Below are positions 53,865 through 62,819 of a DNA stretch of 64,000 bases, in pieces. Under the pieces are notes generated by a model that ran no database searches, was not told the DNA's origin, and saw nothing but the letters and a program-made list of their open reading frames with translations. How positions within the stretch are numbered: position 1 is the first letter of the stretch; the number at the start of each line of letters is the position of its first letter. Origin of the DNA: Bradyrhizobium sp. Ash2021. Its GTDB lineage: Bacteria; Pseudomonadota; Alphaproteobacteria; Rhizobiales; Xanthobacteraceae. A program made the translations under genes and the position numbers. The stretch is taken from the NCBI RefSeq assembly GCF_031202265.1, contig NZ_CP100604.1:4818501-4882500 (forward strand), given 5' to 3'.

Positions 53865-54776
53865 TCAACCCTTTGTCGCGCCGGCGGTCAGGCCGGCAAT
53901 GTAATAATCCATCAGGAACGCGTAGATGATCAGCGGCGGCGCGGCGCCGAGCAGGGCACCGGTCATGATCTGGCCCCAGTTGAACACGTCGCCCTTGATC
54001 AGTGAGGTGATGATGCCGACCGGCAGCACCAGTTGATCGGTCGAGGTCGTGAACACCAACGGATACAGGAATTGCGCCCAAGACACGGTGAAGGCGAAGA
54101 TGGTTGCGGCGATAATCCCCGGCATCGCCACCGGAATGAATATCCGCGTCAGGGTCTGGAACCAGGAGGCGCCATCGATGATCGCGGCCTCATCGAGCTC
54201 TTTGGGGATCGAAGCGAAATAACCGATCATGATCCAGGTGCAGAACGGAACCGTCAGCGTCGGATAGAGCAGCAGCAGCACGTACCATCTGTTGATGAGC
54301 TGGATGCCGGTCCAGTCGCCGAATACCGCGAACATCTTGAACAGGGGAAGGAACAGCAGCGTGTCCGGAATGAGGTAGGTCAGGAAAACACCGGTCGCGA
54401 GGGTCGCCGAGCCCCAGAACCGCATGCGCGACAGCGCGAACGCCGCGGGCACGCTGATCAGCATGGTGATGGTGACCACGAAGATCGAGACAAAGGCAGA
54501 GTTCCGGAAGAATATCAGGAACTGGTTCGACGTCAGCAGCCCAACGTAGTTCGACAGCGTCGGATGAAATACCCACCAGGGATTGGTCGCCGCCGAAATC
54601 TCGGCACTGCTCTTCAGCGAGGTGATGAGCATGTAGAGCGGCGGCACCAGCGAAAAGATCGCGAACAGGATGAGGAAGAAGTACGACCATTTCAGCGCCC
54701 AGGCGCGGTCGCGGCTCATGCTGCCATATTTGGTCTTGCGGGTCGGACCGGCCTTGTCGATTGCGAGCGTGCTCAT
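53865..54776 (-). CDS. ABC permease, MalG-like
   Basis: A 303-aa inner-membrane protein with six helices. The EAA loop that docks the ATPase reads IPKELDEAAIIDGASWFQTL (about residues 190-210). Like most MalG-type subunits it has a short cytoplasmic N-terminus (TRKTKYGSMSRDRAWALKWS). It shares one base with the upstream permease stop/start region and lies four bases before the ATPase. Substrate likely a sugar, polyol or similar; not determinable from the sequence alone. Confidence 0.94.
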   Translation of the reverse strand: MSTLAIDKAGPTRKTKYGSMSRDRAWALKWSYFFLILFAIFSLVPPLYMLITSLKSSAEISAATNPWWVFHPTLSNYVGLLTSNQFLIFFRNSAFVSIFVVTITMLISVPAAFALSRMRFWGSATLATGVFLTYLIPDTLLFLPLFKMFAVFGDWTGIQLINRWYVLLLLYPTLTVPFCTWIMIGYFASIPKELDEAAIIDGASWFQTLTRIFIPVAMPGIIAATIFAFTVSWAQFLYPLVFTTSTDQLVLPVGIITSLIKGDVFNWGQIMTGALLGAAPPLIIYAFLMDYYIAGLTAGATKG

Positions 54777-55711
54777 CAGGCTTCATTCCCACGTTTGTTG
54801 ATGTCGCGCAGGATGAAGATCGCCGCGATCGCGAGTATTGGGAACATGAACAGCGACACGCTGGCGCCGAGCGGGATGTCGCCGCCTTCGATACCAACGC
54901 GGAACGCCCAGGTCGCGAAAATATGCGTGTGATCCAGTGGACCGCCGGCGGTCAGGATCCGGACAATGTCGAAATTGGCAAACGTCACGATCAGCGAGAA
55001 CAGCGTCGTGATCGCAATGATGTTGCGCATCATCGGCAGCGTCACGTACCAGATCCGCTGCCACCAATTGGCACCGTCGATGGCGGCCGCCTCATAGAGC
55101 TGCTCCGGCACCGATTTCAGCGCCGCCAGATACATGATCATGAAGAAGGGCGCGCCAAACCAGATGTTGACAAGAATGACCGAGAACCGCGCCCAATAGG
55201 CGTCGCCAGTCCACGAGATCGGCCCGATGCCAAAATAGGAAAGCGTATAATTGAACGCGCTGTAGGAAGGATCGAACAGCCACAGCCATGCCAGCGTGCT
55301 CATCGCGGGGGGGATAACCCAAGGCACCAGCAGCATGCCGCGCCACTTGCGCTGCCCTTTTGCCGGGATGTTGTGAACGAAATGCGCGACGATGAAGCCG
55401 ATCAGCGCCTTGAACACCACAGCTGTGATCGCGAAGATGCACGATTGCTTCACGACCAGCCAGAACGTTTCGCGTCTGAACAGGAACTCAAAATTGCCGA
55501 AGCCGATGAACCGCTGCATCGACTTGTTCAGGGTTGCCAGATGCAGGGAATAGAAGGCCGGATAGATCACCAGAATTCCGATCAGGAGGATCAGCGGCAG
55601 CGTCATGAGGAAGGCGGCCGTGGACTTGCGCTTGAGCGTTGTCCGCAAACTGGAGCGCTTTCGCGTTCCCGCGCCGGCAATTCTGCGCGATTGAATTGCT
55701 ACATCAGCCAT
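54776..55711 (-). CDS. ABC permease, MalF/UgpA-like
   Basis: A 311-aa inner-membrane protein with six helices (first: LMTLPLILLIGILVIYPAFY). The EAA motif reads VPEQLYEAAAIDGANWWQRI (about residues 200-220). It pairs with the MalG-like subunit to form the channel. About 150 bases separate it from the binding-protein gene, and that gap contains a strong stem-loop likely to lower permease expression relative to binding protein. Confidence 0.94.
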   Translation of the reverse strand: MADVAIQSRRIAGAGTRKRSSLRTTLKRKSTAAFLMTLPLILLIGILVIYPAFYSLHLATLNKSMQRFIGFGNFEFLFRRETFWLVVKQSCIFAITAVVFKALIGFIVAHFVHNIPAKGQRKWRGMLLVPWVIPPAMSTLAWLWLFDPSYSAFNYTLSYFGIGPISWTGDAYWARFSVILVNIWFGAPFFMIMYLAALKSVPEQLYEAAAIDGANWWQRIWYVTLPMMRNIIAITTLFSLIVTFANFDIVRILTAGGPLDHTHIFATWAFRVGIEGGDIPLGASVSLFMFPILAIAAIFILRDINKRGNEA

Positions 55712-55760
55712 GATTCATCTTCCTCGCGGTTTCAGAGGAGCCGGTCAGGCTTTCAATCGG

Positions 55761-55780
55761 GGCCGGCATCGCTGCCGGCC
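55761..55780 (-). promoter_or_regulatory. Intercistronic stem-loop in the ABC operon
   Basis: Perfect GGCCGGC-N6-GCCGGCC hairpin between the binding-protein stop and the first permease start, with no T-tract. Such stems commonly stabilise the upstream message and cause higher levels of binding protein. Confidence 0.65.
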
Positions 55781-55858
55781 ACCAGTCGTATTGACGCAAC
55801 CGCGTCGTGGAGTGCTCGCCGCAGCGGCCACGCGACTGGCGCGACCGCCCGGACCAGT

Positions 55859-57199
55859 TCAACTCCGCATGAAGCCTTCGAGTTCGCCTTCCGCCCAGGC
55901 CAGCGTCTTCTCCATCGGCTCGCCCTGGTAGAAGCGCACGCACATCTTGGTCAGGGTTGCCTGGGTGTAAATCTGCTGGGCGACCTTCGGTGGGGCCGGC
56001 GATGCCGCGATCGAGAGCTTCTGATGGTTGTACGGATTGGGGTAGTGGTAAAGCGTGCCCTTCGGCGGCCCTTCCTCGGCCCATGTCTTCAGCGTGGTGA
56101 GTTTCTCGAACGCCGGCAGATCATAGCCACCGCTTGCCGCGACCAGTTTCTCGACTGCAGCCGGTTGCGACATGTGTGTCAGCAGGCTTTTGGCCGCCGC
56201 CTTGTTCTTGCCGAAATTCCAGACGCTCCAGAAATAGGGCAAGAACGGCGCGAAGCGGCCCTTCGGGCCGGCTGGGAAGCCGTGAGTCCAGCATTGCGCG
56301 GCAATATCCGGGGCGTCGCGCCTGGCGACGGCCCAGGCGCTCGGCGGGTTCATGATCAGCGCGCCCTTGCCCGAGACCAGCCATCGGTTGTTGGAGGCAT
56401 CGTCCCACGCCGGCGCGTCGGGCGGCAGGAACGCGATCAACTTTTTGTAGTATTCTAGCGCCTGGCGGACATTGTCGTTCTTCACGACAACATTGCCCTT
56501 GGCATCGACGACCTCGGCGCCAAAGGACAGGAAGATCGCGCCGACGGTATCGACGGAGTCGCTGGTCTCGCCAAGCCCGATGCCGAACGGAAAGCCGCCC
56601 TTGTGGCAGGCTTCGGCCGCCTTGAGGAAGGTGTCCGTGGTCCAGTTCTCCGCCTTGGGCGGGCTGCCTGCCGGATACATCTCCTGCACGTCGATGCCGG
56701 CGTACTTCTTCATGAGGTCGATGCGCGAGCAGGGCCCCTTGATCTGGCTGCCGATACAGGTGGGAACGCCGAGCCATTTGTCGCCGGCCTTGCCGAGATA
56801 TTGCACCGTGCCATTGACAGCACCGTTTTGCGCGATCAGCGGTTCAACAACGTCGTTCATCGGCTCAAGCAGATCGGCCTGCGAATGCGGCCACCACGTC
56901 GCCATCGCGAGGATATCGTGCCCGGACTTCGCCTGGGCTTCGGCGGCGATCGTGATCTCGTTCTTCCGGCCGTTGCTGGTGATGTAGTCGATCGAAACCT
57001 CGACCTTCTCTTTTTCGGCCCACTCGTTGACCAGGTCGGTCGAGGCCTTGTTGGCGCCGGGCACCCAGTGATCCCAGAAGCCCATTGTCAGCTTGCCGGC
57101 GGCGTACGCGCCGCGCACATAGGGTGCGGTGATCAACGCTGCCGATGACAGCGCAGTAGCAGCAACAAATTCTCGACGAGTGAGCTTCTTCCGTGACAT
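55859..57199 (-). CDS. ABC importer substrate-binding protein (Tat-exported)
   Basis: A 446-aa family-1 extracellular binding protein. The start is ATG 57199 (MSRKKLTRREFVAATALSSA), set by GGGAGGTAACGCC upstream; the frame is open to 57445. The twin-arginine signal TRREFVAA is unusual but known for sugar-binding proteins. The mature region includes LTMGFWDHWVPGANKASTDL, AKSGHDILAMATWWPHSQ and GALIMNPPSAWAVARRDAP. First gene of the import operon. The preference for sugar or polyol ligands is inferred from the subunit types. Confidence 0.93.
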   Translation of the reverse strand: MSRKKLTRREFVAATALSSAALITAPYVRGAYAAGKLTMGFWDHWVPGANKASTDLVNEWAEKEKVEVSIDYITSNGRKNEITIAAEAQAKSGHDILAMATWWPHSQADLLEPMNDVVEPLIAQNGAVNGTVQYLGKAGDKWLGVPTCIGSQIKGPCSRIDLMKKYAGIDVQEMYPAGSPPKAENWTTDTFLKAAEACHKGGFPFGIGLGETSDSVDTVGAIFLSFGAEVVDAKGNVVVKNDNVRQALEYYKKLIAFLPPDAPAWDDASNNRWLVSGKGALIMNPPSAWAVARRDAPDIAAQCWTHGFPAGPKGRFAPFLPYFWSVWNFGKNKAAAKSLLTHMSQPAAVEKLVAASGGYDLPAFEKLTTLKTWAEEGPPKGTLYHYPNPYNHQKLSIAASPAPPKVAQQIYTQATLTKMCVRFYQGEPMEKTLAWAEGELEGFMRS

Positions 57200-57667
57200 G
57201 GCGTTACCTCCCTGGTGAGCCAATCGGATACGAAGAGAAATCTCGTTTTTGTTGTTCTGCTCGCGGCGATTCAGGCGTCGCGGAGATTTCATTGACGCAA
57301 TCAGAGCAGAATTGCCGGCGTCTGTCGAGAAATCAGGCGCTTGCTGTTCTAGAACTAACGTTGTGTGCAAATTGCAAGCAGCGGGAATCTCCATCCACGA
57401 AATGCAAGGCATTCCCGGCAACGGCGCGAGGATATTGCATCGCACACACCGACCTCGCGGATGGGCGAGCGGGTGTCCGATAGCGCAGCAGGTTTCTCCC
57501 CGCCGGCCTAATCCCGTTTTGCGGCGAACGTTTCGTCATTTGGATGACGGAGCGCGGCAGGTAGACTTGCGCAACGCGAAAACGATAAAATCCGGATTCG
57601 GCGGCGGGCCCTCCGCCGTAGAGAACGCAAAGCCGACAGTTTAGATCGACCAAAAGGAGATGAACGA
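57200..57667. other. Gene-free divergent promoter region
   Basis: About 470 bases between the ABC operon and the LTXXQ gene, less GC-rich than the flanking genes. It should contain both promoters. The only definite element is the strong Shine-Dalgarno AAAAGGAGATGAACGA before ATG 57668. No gene, RNA or repeat is recognised. Confidence 0.5.
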
Positions 57668-58402
57668 ATGACCAACCCGGTAACGACGCTGCGTTCGCGG
57701 TGGAAGCTATGCGTCGCGCTTGGGCTGGCCGCCATCATGCTTCTTGGCGCGCCGTGGATGGCCGATGCGCAGGTGGTTCAGGGCGTTGAAAAGGGCGCCC
57801 GCGAGGGCAACAAGGCCGCCGGACCGGTTGGCGGCGTCCTCGGCGGCGCGATCGGCGGCGTGGTCGGCGTCGTGACCGGAGTCACCGGTGTCCTGACCGG
57901 CGGTAGGAATGGCCAGGCGCCGAATGGACAGGCGCCGGCCGCGAAAGATGGCAAGCAGGGCGATGCTGCGAAAACCGCGAAGGCGGCCAAGGGCGCCAAG
58001 GGGACCAAGCAGCCGGCAGTCCTGACCCAGGTAGGTGCGCCGCAGATCACGGCCGAACAAATTGTCGCCAACAGCGACGCCAATATCGAGCGGATAAAGA
58101 AGGAATTGAACCTGACGCCAGAGCAGGAGAAGAACTGGGCCGGCTTCAATAGTGCGATGCACTATCTCGGCCATAACGGCGCCGATCGCCTCAATCTGCG
58201 CATCGCGCGCGCCAAGCGCGATCCGCCCGACGACATCATCGAGCAGATGCGCAACGAAGCCCAGTTCCTCAACGATCGGGCGGTCGATCAGCGCAATGTG
58301 GCCGATTCGGCCGAGCCGCTGTTTGCGAGCCTGGACGACAAGCAGAAGCAGATTTTCATTCAGGAAATGGTCAATCTGAGCCACGAACGCGGGCTCGATT
58401 AG
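57668..58402 (+). CDS. Exported LTXXQ-motif (Spy/CpxP-like) protein with glycine zipper
   Basis: A 244-aa protein with a signal sequence (LCVALGLAAIMLLGAPWMADA), a glycine-zipper segment around residues 48-77 (AAGPVGGVLGGAIGGVVGVV), a Lys/Ala-rich linker, and a helical C-terminal half carrying IKKELNLTPEQEKNWAGFNS, the LTxxQ motif of Spy/CpxP-type periplasmic chaperones. The start ATG 57668 has an excellent AAGGAG. It is likely an envelope-stress or chaperone-type protein, judged from the motif only. Confidence 0.85.
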   Translation: MTNPVTTLRSRWKLCVALGLAAIMLLGAPWMADAQVVQGVEKGAREGNKAAGPVGGVLGGAIGGVVGVVTGVTGVLTGGRNGQAPNGQAPAAKDGKQGDAAKTAKAAKGAKGTKQPAVLTQVGAPQITAEQIVANSDANIERIKKELNLTPEQEKNWAGFNSAMHYLGHNGADRLNLRIARAKRDPPDDIIEQMRNEAQFLNDRAVDQRNVADSAEPLFASLDDKQKQIFIQEMVNLSHERGLD

Positions 58403-58518
58403 GCAATTGTAACCGGTCCCGCCGCTCCGCTCTGGCGGTGCCCGAACGCCTCGATTCCTGGCTTGGCTGTCCCCCGCCGAACCTTGGTTCAGCGTGTGGA
58501 TAAGTCCTCACCGCCCGG

Positions 58519-58844
58519 ACCAAGTTGGGCGTCAGATACGCGGAGGAGCCGAACGACTGCGTTTTGGCAACAGCCAAGGGCAAACTGAGCAGACCGCCCG
58601 GTGCCAGGCTGGCGCAGGCTTGGCCTACGCGCCCAACAAGAACCGGGAAATCGGCGGCGGGTATCGGTACACCGGCTATCAGGGCGGAGATTTCGGACTC
58701 AGCCAGGTCGCCGGGATTTGTCAGACGACAACGGCTTGCCTCAATCAAAATGTGACGGGCCACAAGACTGTCGGGACCAATGAAGTATGGTGAAGCTCAA
58801 TTATCGCTTCGACTGGGCCGGACCGGTTGTTGCGAAATACTGAA
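58519..58844 (+). pseudogene. Frameshifted C-terminal remnant of an outer-membrane beta-barrel protein
   Basis: Three frames must be joined to recover a typical rhizobial Omp25/Omp31-like tail: LGVRYAEEPND (frame from 58525), then RFGNSQGQ...AGAGLAYAPNKN and GYRYTGYQGGDFGLSQVAG (frame of 58560-58790), then VKLNYRFDWAGPVVAKY ending at TGA 58842-58844. The N-terminal two thirds are missing. Its original terminator is intact just downstream. Clearly non-functional. Confidence 0.8.
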
Positions 58845-58867
58845 ATCGATCCAGTGCGCCAAACAAC

Positions 58868-58895
58868 AGCCCCGGCATCGCCCGGGGCTTTTTTT
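58868..58895 (+). terminator. Rho-independent terminator of the dead porin gene
   Basis: AGCCCCGG-CATCGC-CCGGGGCT stem followed by a T7 run, 23 bases after the pseudogene stop. Confidence 0.93.
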
Positions 58896-59231
58896 GTGGC
58901 TTGAATACGGTGGGGCCGCGACGAATAGCCGGGCACGTAGCCCTGGGGTAGGTTAAAGGCACGGCACCCGGCTATCCTGCCGCAGCGGCGCGGCTCGTCT
59001 ATTCGTCACGCAATATTGAAGAAACCCTGTCCGACTCGCGCCCGAGTGATGGCCGACTCGCGGCCTTGTCGGGAACGTCGATCTTTCACCGTTGAGTGTT
59101 GCGCCGGAACATCATGCGCGCTTTGGCCGAGGAGTGCTTTGGCCCAGGAATATCGCAAGGCGAATCCGGCCAGCGCAGGGCCGGCCGAATTGATGTCAAA
59201 CTCGCGGCAAGACCGGGGCGCGAAAAACGCT
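58896..59231. other. Gene-free stretch
   Basis: About 335 bases between the terminator and the VOC gene. I see no gene, RNA or clear repeat; short open frames here have no Shine-Dalgarno or family likeness. Confidence 0.5.
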
Positions 59232-59633
59232 CTACACCTTCGGGAAATTCAGTTCCACGCCGACGCCATCGGGGTCGTACATGAAGAACTGCGTATCGCC
59301 GGTACGCGGCACGATGCTTTCGCGGAATTTGACGTTGTGCTGCTGCAGGCGCTTGCGCACACCGTCGACATCGGTGGCGGAAAAGGCGATGTGATCGAGA
59401 CGGCCGGTGTCCTCGTATTTCTTTTCGGTGCCGCGTACCACGATGCCTTCGCGCGGCTTGCGCGTGCCCATCAGATGCACCGTGGCGACGCCGCCTGAAT
59501 AGAGCCAATAGCCGGGAAAATCGAGCGGCGGCCGATCGCCGTTCTCCAGGCCCAGCACTTCACAGTAGAAGTTCTTTGTGCGCTCGAGGTCCTGGGGTTC
59601 GATGGTGTAATGCTGCAGTCCGCCAAGTGGCAT
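59232..59633 (-). CDS. VOC (glyoxalase/dioxygenase-fold) protein
   Basis: A 133-aa single-domain protein made of two beta-alpha-beta-beta-beta modules. Candidate metal ligands are H8 (LQHYTIEPQDLERTKNFY), a central His (RLDHIAFSATDVDGVRKRL) and a C-terminal Glu (YDPDGVGVELNFPKV). It is too short for an extradiol dioxygenase, so a lyase, isomerase or binding role is more likely. It is followed on the same strand order by a flavin monooxygenase and an MFS permease upstream, suggesting a small catabolic cluster. Confidence 0.88.
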   Translation of the reverse strand: MPLGGLQHYTIEPQDLERTKNFYCEVLGLENGDRPPLDFPGYWLYSGGVATVHLMGTRKPREGIVVRGTEKKYEDTGRLDHIAFSATDVDGVRKRLQQHNVKFRESIVPRTGDTQFFMYDPDGVGVELNFPKV

Positions 59634-59659
59634 GGTTGTTCTCCCTGGACGAAAGTGGG

Positions 59660-60856
59660 TTAGACGAAGGCGAGGTCGGCCTCGACGCCCAGCATCCAGG
59701 CGCCGACGGTTTCAAAATGGCTGAGCCGGCCCTGCAATTGCTGGGTCACGGTGTGGATGTCGCGGAAGCGACGCTCCAGCGGATGCCCCTCGAAGATCGC
59801 GGTGGCTCCGGCGGCGTTATAGGCGAAATCGACCGCCTCGCGCCCCTTGTGGATGGCGTGGGTGGCGGCCATGCGGATGATGACGCGCTGTTCGACCGTG
59901 ATGCTGGTTCCGGCCACCAGATCCTTCCAGATGTCGGCCATCGACTGCAGCAGGAAGGCGCGCGCGGCGCGCAAATTGACCTCGGCCTGGGCGAGACCGG
60001 ACTGCACCACGGCGTTGTCGCGCAGCGGTGACTTCATGCCGCGCGGCACCTTGTTGCGCGCCACATCGACAAAATTGTCGAGCGCGCCGCGGGCAATTCC
60101 GCAGGCCACGCCGGCAAAGCCGACCTGGTAGCAGGTGCCGGCGCTCATGCGGTAGAGCGGTCCGCCTTCGTGACATTCCCGGTCGAATTCGCGGGTGATC
60201 GAATGATCCGACCGGACGAAGAAGTCGTTCAGCGCGAACTGGTCACTGGCGGTGCCGCGCAGCCCGACCGTGTTCCAGATGTCGGTCCATTCCACATCCT
60301 GGGTGCGTACCAGCATGGTGCGCTCCAGCGGTTCGCCATTGGCATCGCGCTTCGGCGAGCCGTCGGCCGCATAGATCGGACAGTGCGCGCCGAGCCAGGT
60401 CGCATGCCGGCCGCCGGAGGCGAACGACCACACGCCGGTGACTCGATAGCCGCCGTCGCATTCCACCGCCTTGACCCTGGGGCCGGGGCCCCAGGCCAGT
60501 ACGGCCTTCGGATCGCCAAAGATCGCCTGCGCCACCGGCAGGTCGAGATAGGCCGCCGACATCGCGCAGCCGCCGGCCTGGCTTAGGCACCATGCCGTGG
60601 AGGCGTCGGCGCGGGCGATGGTCTCGATGACGTGGAAGAAGGTGACCGGATCGGTTTCGATGCCGTTGGACGAACGTGGCAGCAGCAAGCGAAACAGCCC
60701 CGCGTCGTGAAGCTTGTCGAGCAGCGCCGGCGGCAGCCGCCGCGTCGCCTCGACCTCGTTGGAGGCTGCGGCGACCGCGGGACGGACGGCCTCGGCGCGG
60801 GCGATCACACGCTGGTCGCCCGCAAGATCGGCAGAAGTGGAGATCGGCCGGTCCAA
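59660..60856 (-). CDS. Acyl-CoA-dehydrogenase-fold flavin monooxygenase
   Basis: A 398-aa protein of the group D flavin monooxygenase/ACAD-like type (HsaA, DszC-like). Blocks: LPPALLDKLHDAGLFRLLLP near the N-terminus, FFHVIETIARADASTAWCLS, GVWSFASGGRHATWLGAHCP in the beta domain, and AFLLQSMADIWKDLVAGTSI in the helical end. It lacks the catalytic Glu context of true acyl-CoA dehydrogenases as far as I can see. It is expected to hydroxylate an aromatic or related compound with FMNH2/FADH2 from a separate reductase not encoded here. Two bases from the MFS gene. Confidence 0.85.
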   Translation of the reverse strand: MDRPISTSADLAGDQRVIARAEAVRPAVAAASNEVEATRRLPPALLDKLHDAGLFRLLLPRSSNGIETDPVTFFHVIETIARADASTAWCLSQAGGCAMSAAYLDLPVAQAIFGDPKAVLAWGPGPRVKAVECDGGYRVTGVWSFASGGRHATWLGAHCPIYAADGSPKRDANGEPLERTMLVRTQDVEWTDIWNTVGLRGTASDQFALNDFFVRSDHSITREFDRECHEGGPLYRMSAGTCYQVGFAGVACGIARGALDNFVDVARNKVPRGMKSPLRDNAVVQSGLAQAEVNLRAARAFLLQSMADIWKDLVAGTSITVEQRVIIRMAATHAIHKGREAVDFAYNAAGATAIFEGHPLERRFRDIHTVTQQLQGRLSHFETVGAWMLGVEADLAFV

Positions 60857-60858
60857 GG

Positions 60859-62262
60859 CTATGCCTGCCGCACGGTGGCCGTCGACAAATCAAGCCCGTC
60901 AGCCAGATCCTTGTCGATCTGTTCGATCGACTTGCCCCTGGTCTCGATGCCGAGGAAATAATACACGGCGCCGGCCATCAGGAACCAGCAGCCGAGATAG
61001 ACGAAGGCGGTCGGGATTTGGGTCAGCGGCACGTCGGGCTTGAGATAATTGTTGGAACCCACGATCAACGCGAGGCCGACCGGTCCGATGATCTTGCCGA
61101 TACCGCCGAAGCCATAGGCCGAGCCCATGCCGCTGGTTCTCAGATGCGACGGCCAGACCTCGGCCGCATAGGGCCCGACGATGGCAAAGCCGCCATCGGC
61201 GAAGAAGAAGGCCACGGCTAGGATCAGCCAGAACGCCGACAGGCCAAACATCGTCGCATCGTAATGGTAGCCGGCGACGATGGTCAGCACCCCGGCACCG
61301 AGGCCGAGCAGCCCGCCGGCGGTGCGCCGTCCCAACGCCTCCGAGAAGTAGGAGAAGGAGAGACGGCCGATGAAGCCGCTCACGCTGAGCAGGATCATCA
61401 TCTTGGCGGCTTCCTGGGGCGTCACCTTCAACAGCAGCACGAACAGCGACGGCGCCCAGAGTGTGATGCCGTAGACGCCGGTCTGGGCGCCGGCATTGCC
61501 GAGCCAGGAGACCAGCAGGCTCCGCGGATATTTGAACAGGTCAAGCCAGTTCGACTTAACGATCGGGCCGGCGTCAGCGGCGGTCGGCAGCGGCAGGGTA
61601 GATGGTTCCATCTGGAGCGCCCAGGCGAGCGACTTGCGGGCTTCTTCGTAGCGGCCCTGGCGGCACAGCCAGCGCGGCGATTCCGGAACCCAGAGGCGGA
61701 CCAGCAGGACCAGCAACGCCGGGAGCACGCCGATGGCAAACAGCAGCCGCCACTGGTCGCTTCCCATGAAACCGCCCATCACGGCGCCAAGACCGACACC
61801 CAGCGGGATGACGCACGTCACCAGCCCTCCGACCCAGCCGCGCTTGGAAGAGGGCATGAATTCCTGCACCAGCGGCAGGTCCACGCAATACAGCCCGCCG
61901 ACCCCGGTGCCGACGAAGAAACGCATGATCGTCAGATAGATCCAGCCATTATCGGGTGTGAAATAGAGCAGGCCCGTCGCAATCGAGAAGTTCAAGACGG
62001 TGCCAATGAACACCACGCGGCGGCCGACGCGATCGGCAAGCCAACCCCAGAGATAGGCGCCGATGATGGCGCCGATTCCGGAACTCATCAGCACCGTCGC
62101 CGACTGACCGAAGGTGAGCTTCCACGGCCCGATCAGGAAGGCGAGCACGAAGCCGATCAGGAAGTAGTCGAAGAATTCGAGCGCGTCGCCGATGATGGCG
62201 GCGGCGAGGATCTTGATCTGGTTGCCGGTCAGACTCGTCCGGCGATCGAGTATCTCGAACAT
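60859..62262 (-). CDS. MFS transporter (sugar-porter / organic-acid type)
   Basis: A 467-aa permease with 12 helices. The start is ATG 62262 (MFEILDRRTSLTGNQIKILA), preceded by AGGGGAAACGCC; the frame is open to 62316. MFS signatures are GWLADRVGRRVVFIGTVLNF between helices 2 and 3, and VPESPRWLCRQGRYEEARKS at the end of the N-terminal half. It has no substrate-specific motif. It is nearly fused to the monooxygenase gene downstream (three-base gap region), so it probably imports that enzyme's substrate. Confidence 0.92.
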   Translation of the reverse strand: MFEILDRRTSLTGNQIKILAAAIIGDALEFFDYFLIGFVLAFLIGPWKLTFGQSATVLMSSGIGAIIGAYLWGWLADRVGRRVVFIGTVLNFSIATGLLYFTPDNGWIYLTIMRFFVGTGVGGLYCVDLPLVQEFMPSSKRGWVGGLVTCVIPLGVGLGAVMGGFMGSDQWRLLFAIGVLPALLVLLVRLWVPESPRWLCRQGRYEEARKSLAWALQMEPSTLPLPTAADAGPIVKSNWLDLFKYPRSLLVSWLGNAGAQTGVYGITLWAPSLFVLLLKVTPQEAAKMMILLSVSGFIGRLSFSYFSEALGRRTAGGLLGLGAGVLTIVAGYHYDATMFGLSAFWLILAVAFFFADGGFAIVGPYAAEVWPSHLRTSGMGSAYGFGGIGKIIGPVGLALIVGSNNYLKPDVPLTQIPTAFVYLGCWFLMAGAVYYFLGIETRGKSIEQIDKDLADGLDLSTATVRQA

Positions 62263-62528
62263 GGCGTTTCCCCTTGGCGCATGTTCATTTTTTGAACGGG
62301 CGTCGCGCCTGCGCACCGCTATCGGCGAAGGCTATCCCGCCGATGCCGCGAACAGCAACCCCGCGGAGACGCGGATCACATCTGCGCGGCAACGGCGGCG
62401 GGATGTCATACCGCTTTGCACAAATTCGGCCGAGAGTGCCACGCACGGGGCGTGGCGGCGGACGCTCGCCATTTGTTTAATGTTTTGCCGCTAGCCTGCC
62501 GTTTTAGCGACATCCAGGGTCGAAGGGG

Positions 62529-62798
62529 ATGGAAGAGAAACGAAAGCATCCGCGAACCGAAATCGACGAACCCGCCTATGTCTCGTCGGGCGGTTCCGTG
62601 ATGCGTTGCGTCGTGCGCAACATTTCGGTCGAGGGGGCGGCGATTGACGTCGCGAATCCGGCTTTTGTTCCGCAGTGCTTTCGCCTCGTGATGGCGAAGG
62701 ACTCCTCGATCGTCCGTGAATGCCGCATCGCCTGGATCCAGAAAAACCGGATCGGCCTGACCTTCATCGACGTCCCGAAAGCACCGCAATCGACCTGA
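62529..62798 (+). CDS. Single-domain PilZ protein
   Basis: An 89-aa protein that is essentially one PilZ domain. The c-di-GMP-binding RxxxR-type motif lies at the N-terminus (EKRKHPRTEIDEPAYVS), and the D/NxSxxG motif reads NISVEGAAIDV (about residues 34-44). A beta-barrel stretch RECRIAWIQKNRIGLTFIDV closes it. It probably acts as a small c-di-GMP effector by docking on a partner; none is evident next to it. Confidence 0.92.
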   Translation: MEEKRKHPRTEIDEPAYVSSGGSVMRCVVRNISVEGAAIDVANPAFVPQCFRLVMAKDSSIVRECRIAWIQKNRIGLTFIDVPKAPQST

Positions 62799-62819
62799 TG
62801 GCGCTGAGCGCGGGGAAGC

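Noticed and set aside
57200..57445. Extended N-terminus of the Tat-exported binding protein
   Set aside because: The 82 extra residues lack a ribosome-binding site and would bury the twin-arginine signal; GGGAGG precedes ATG 57199.
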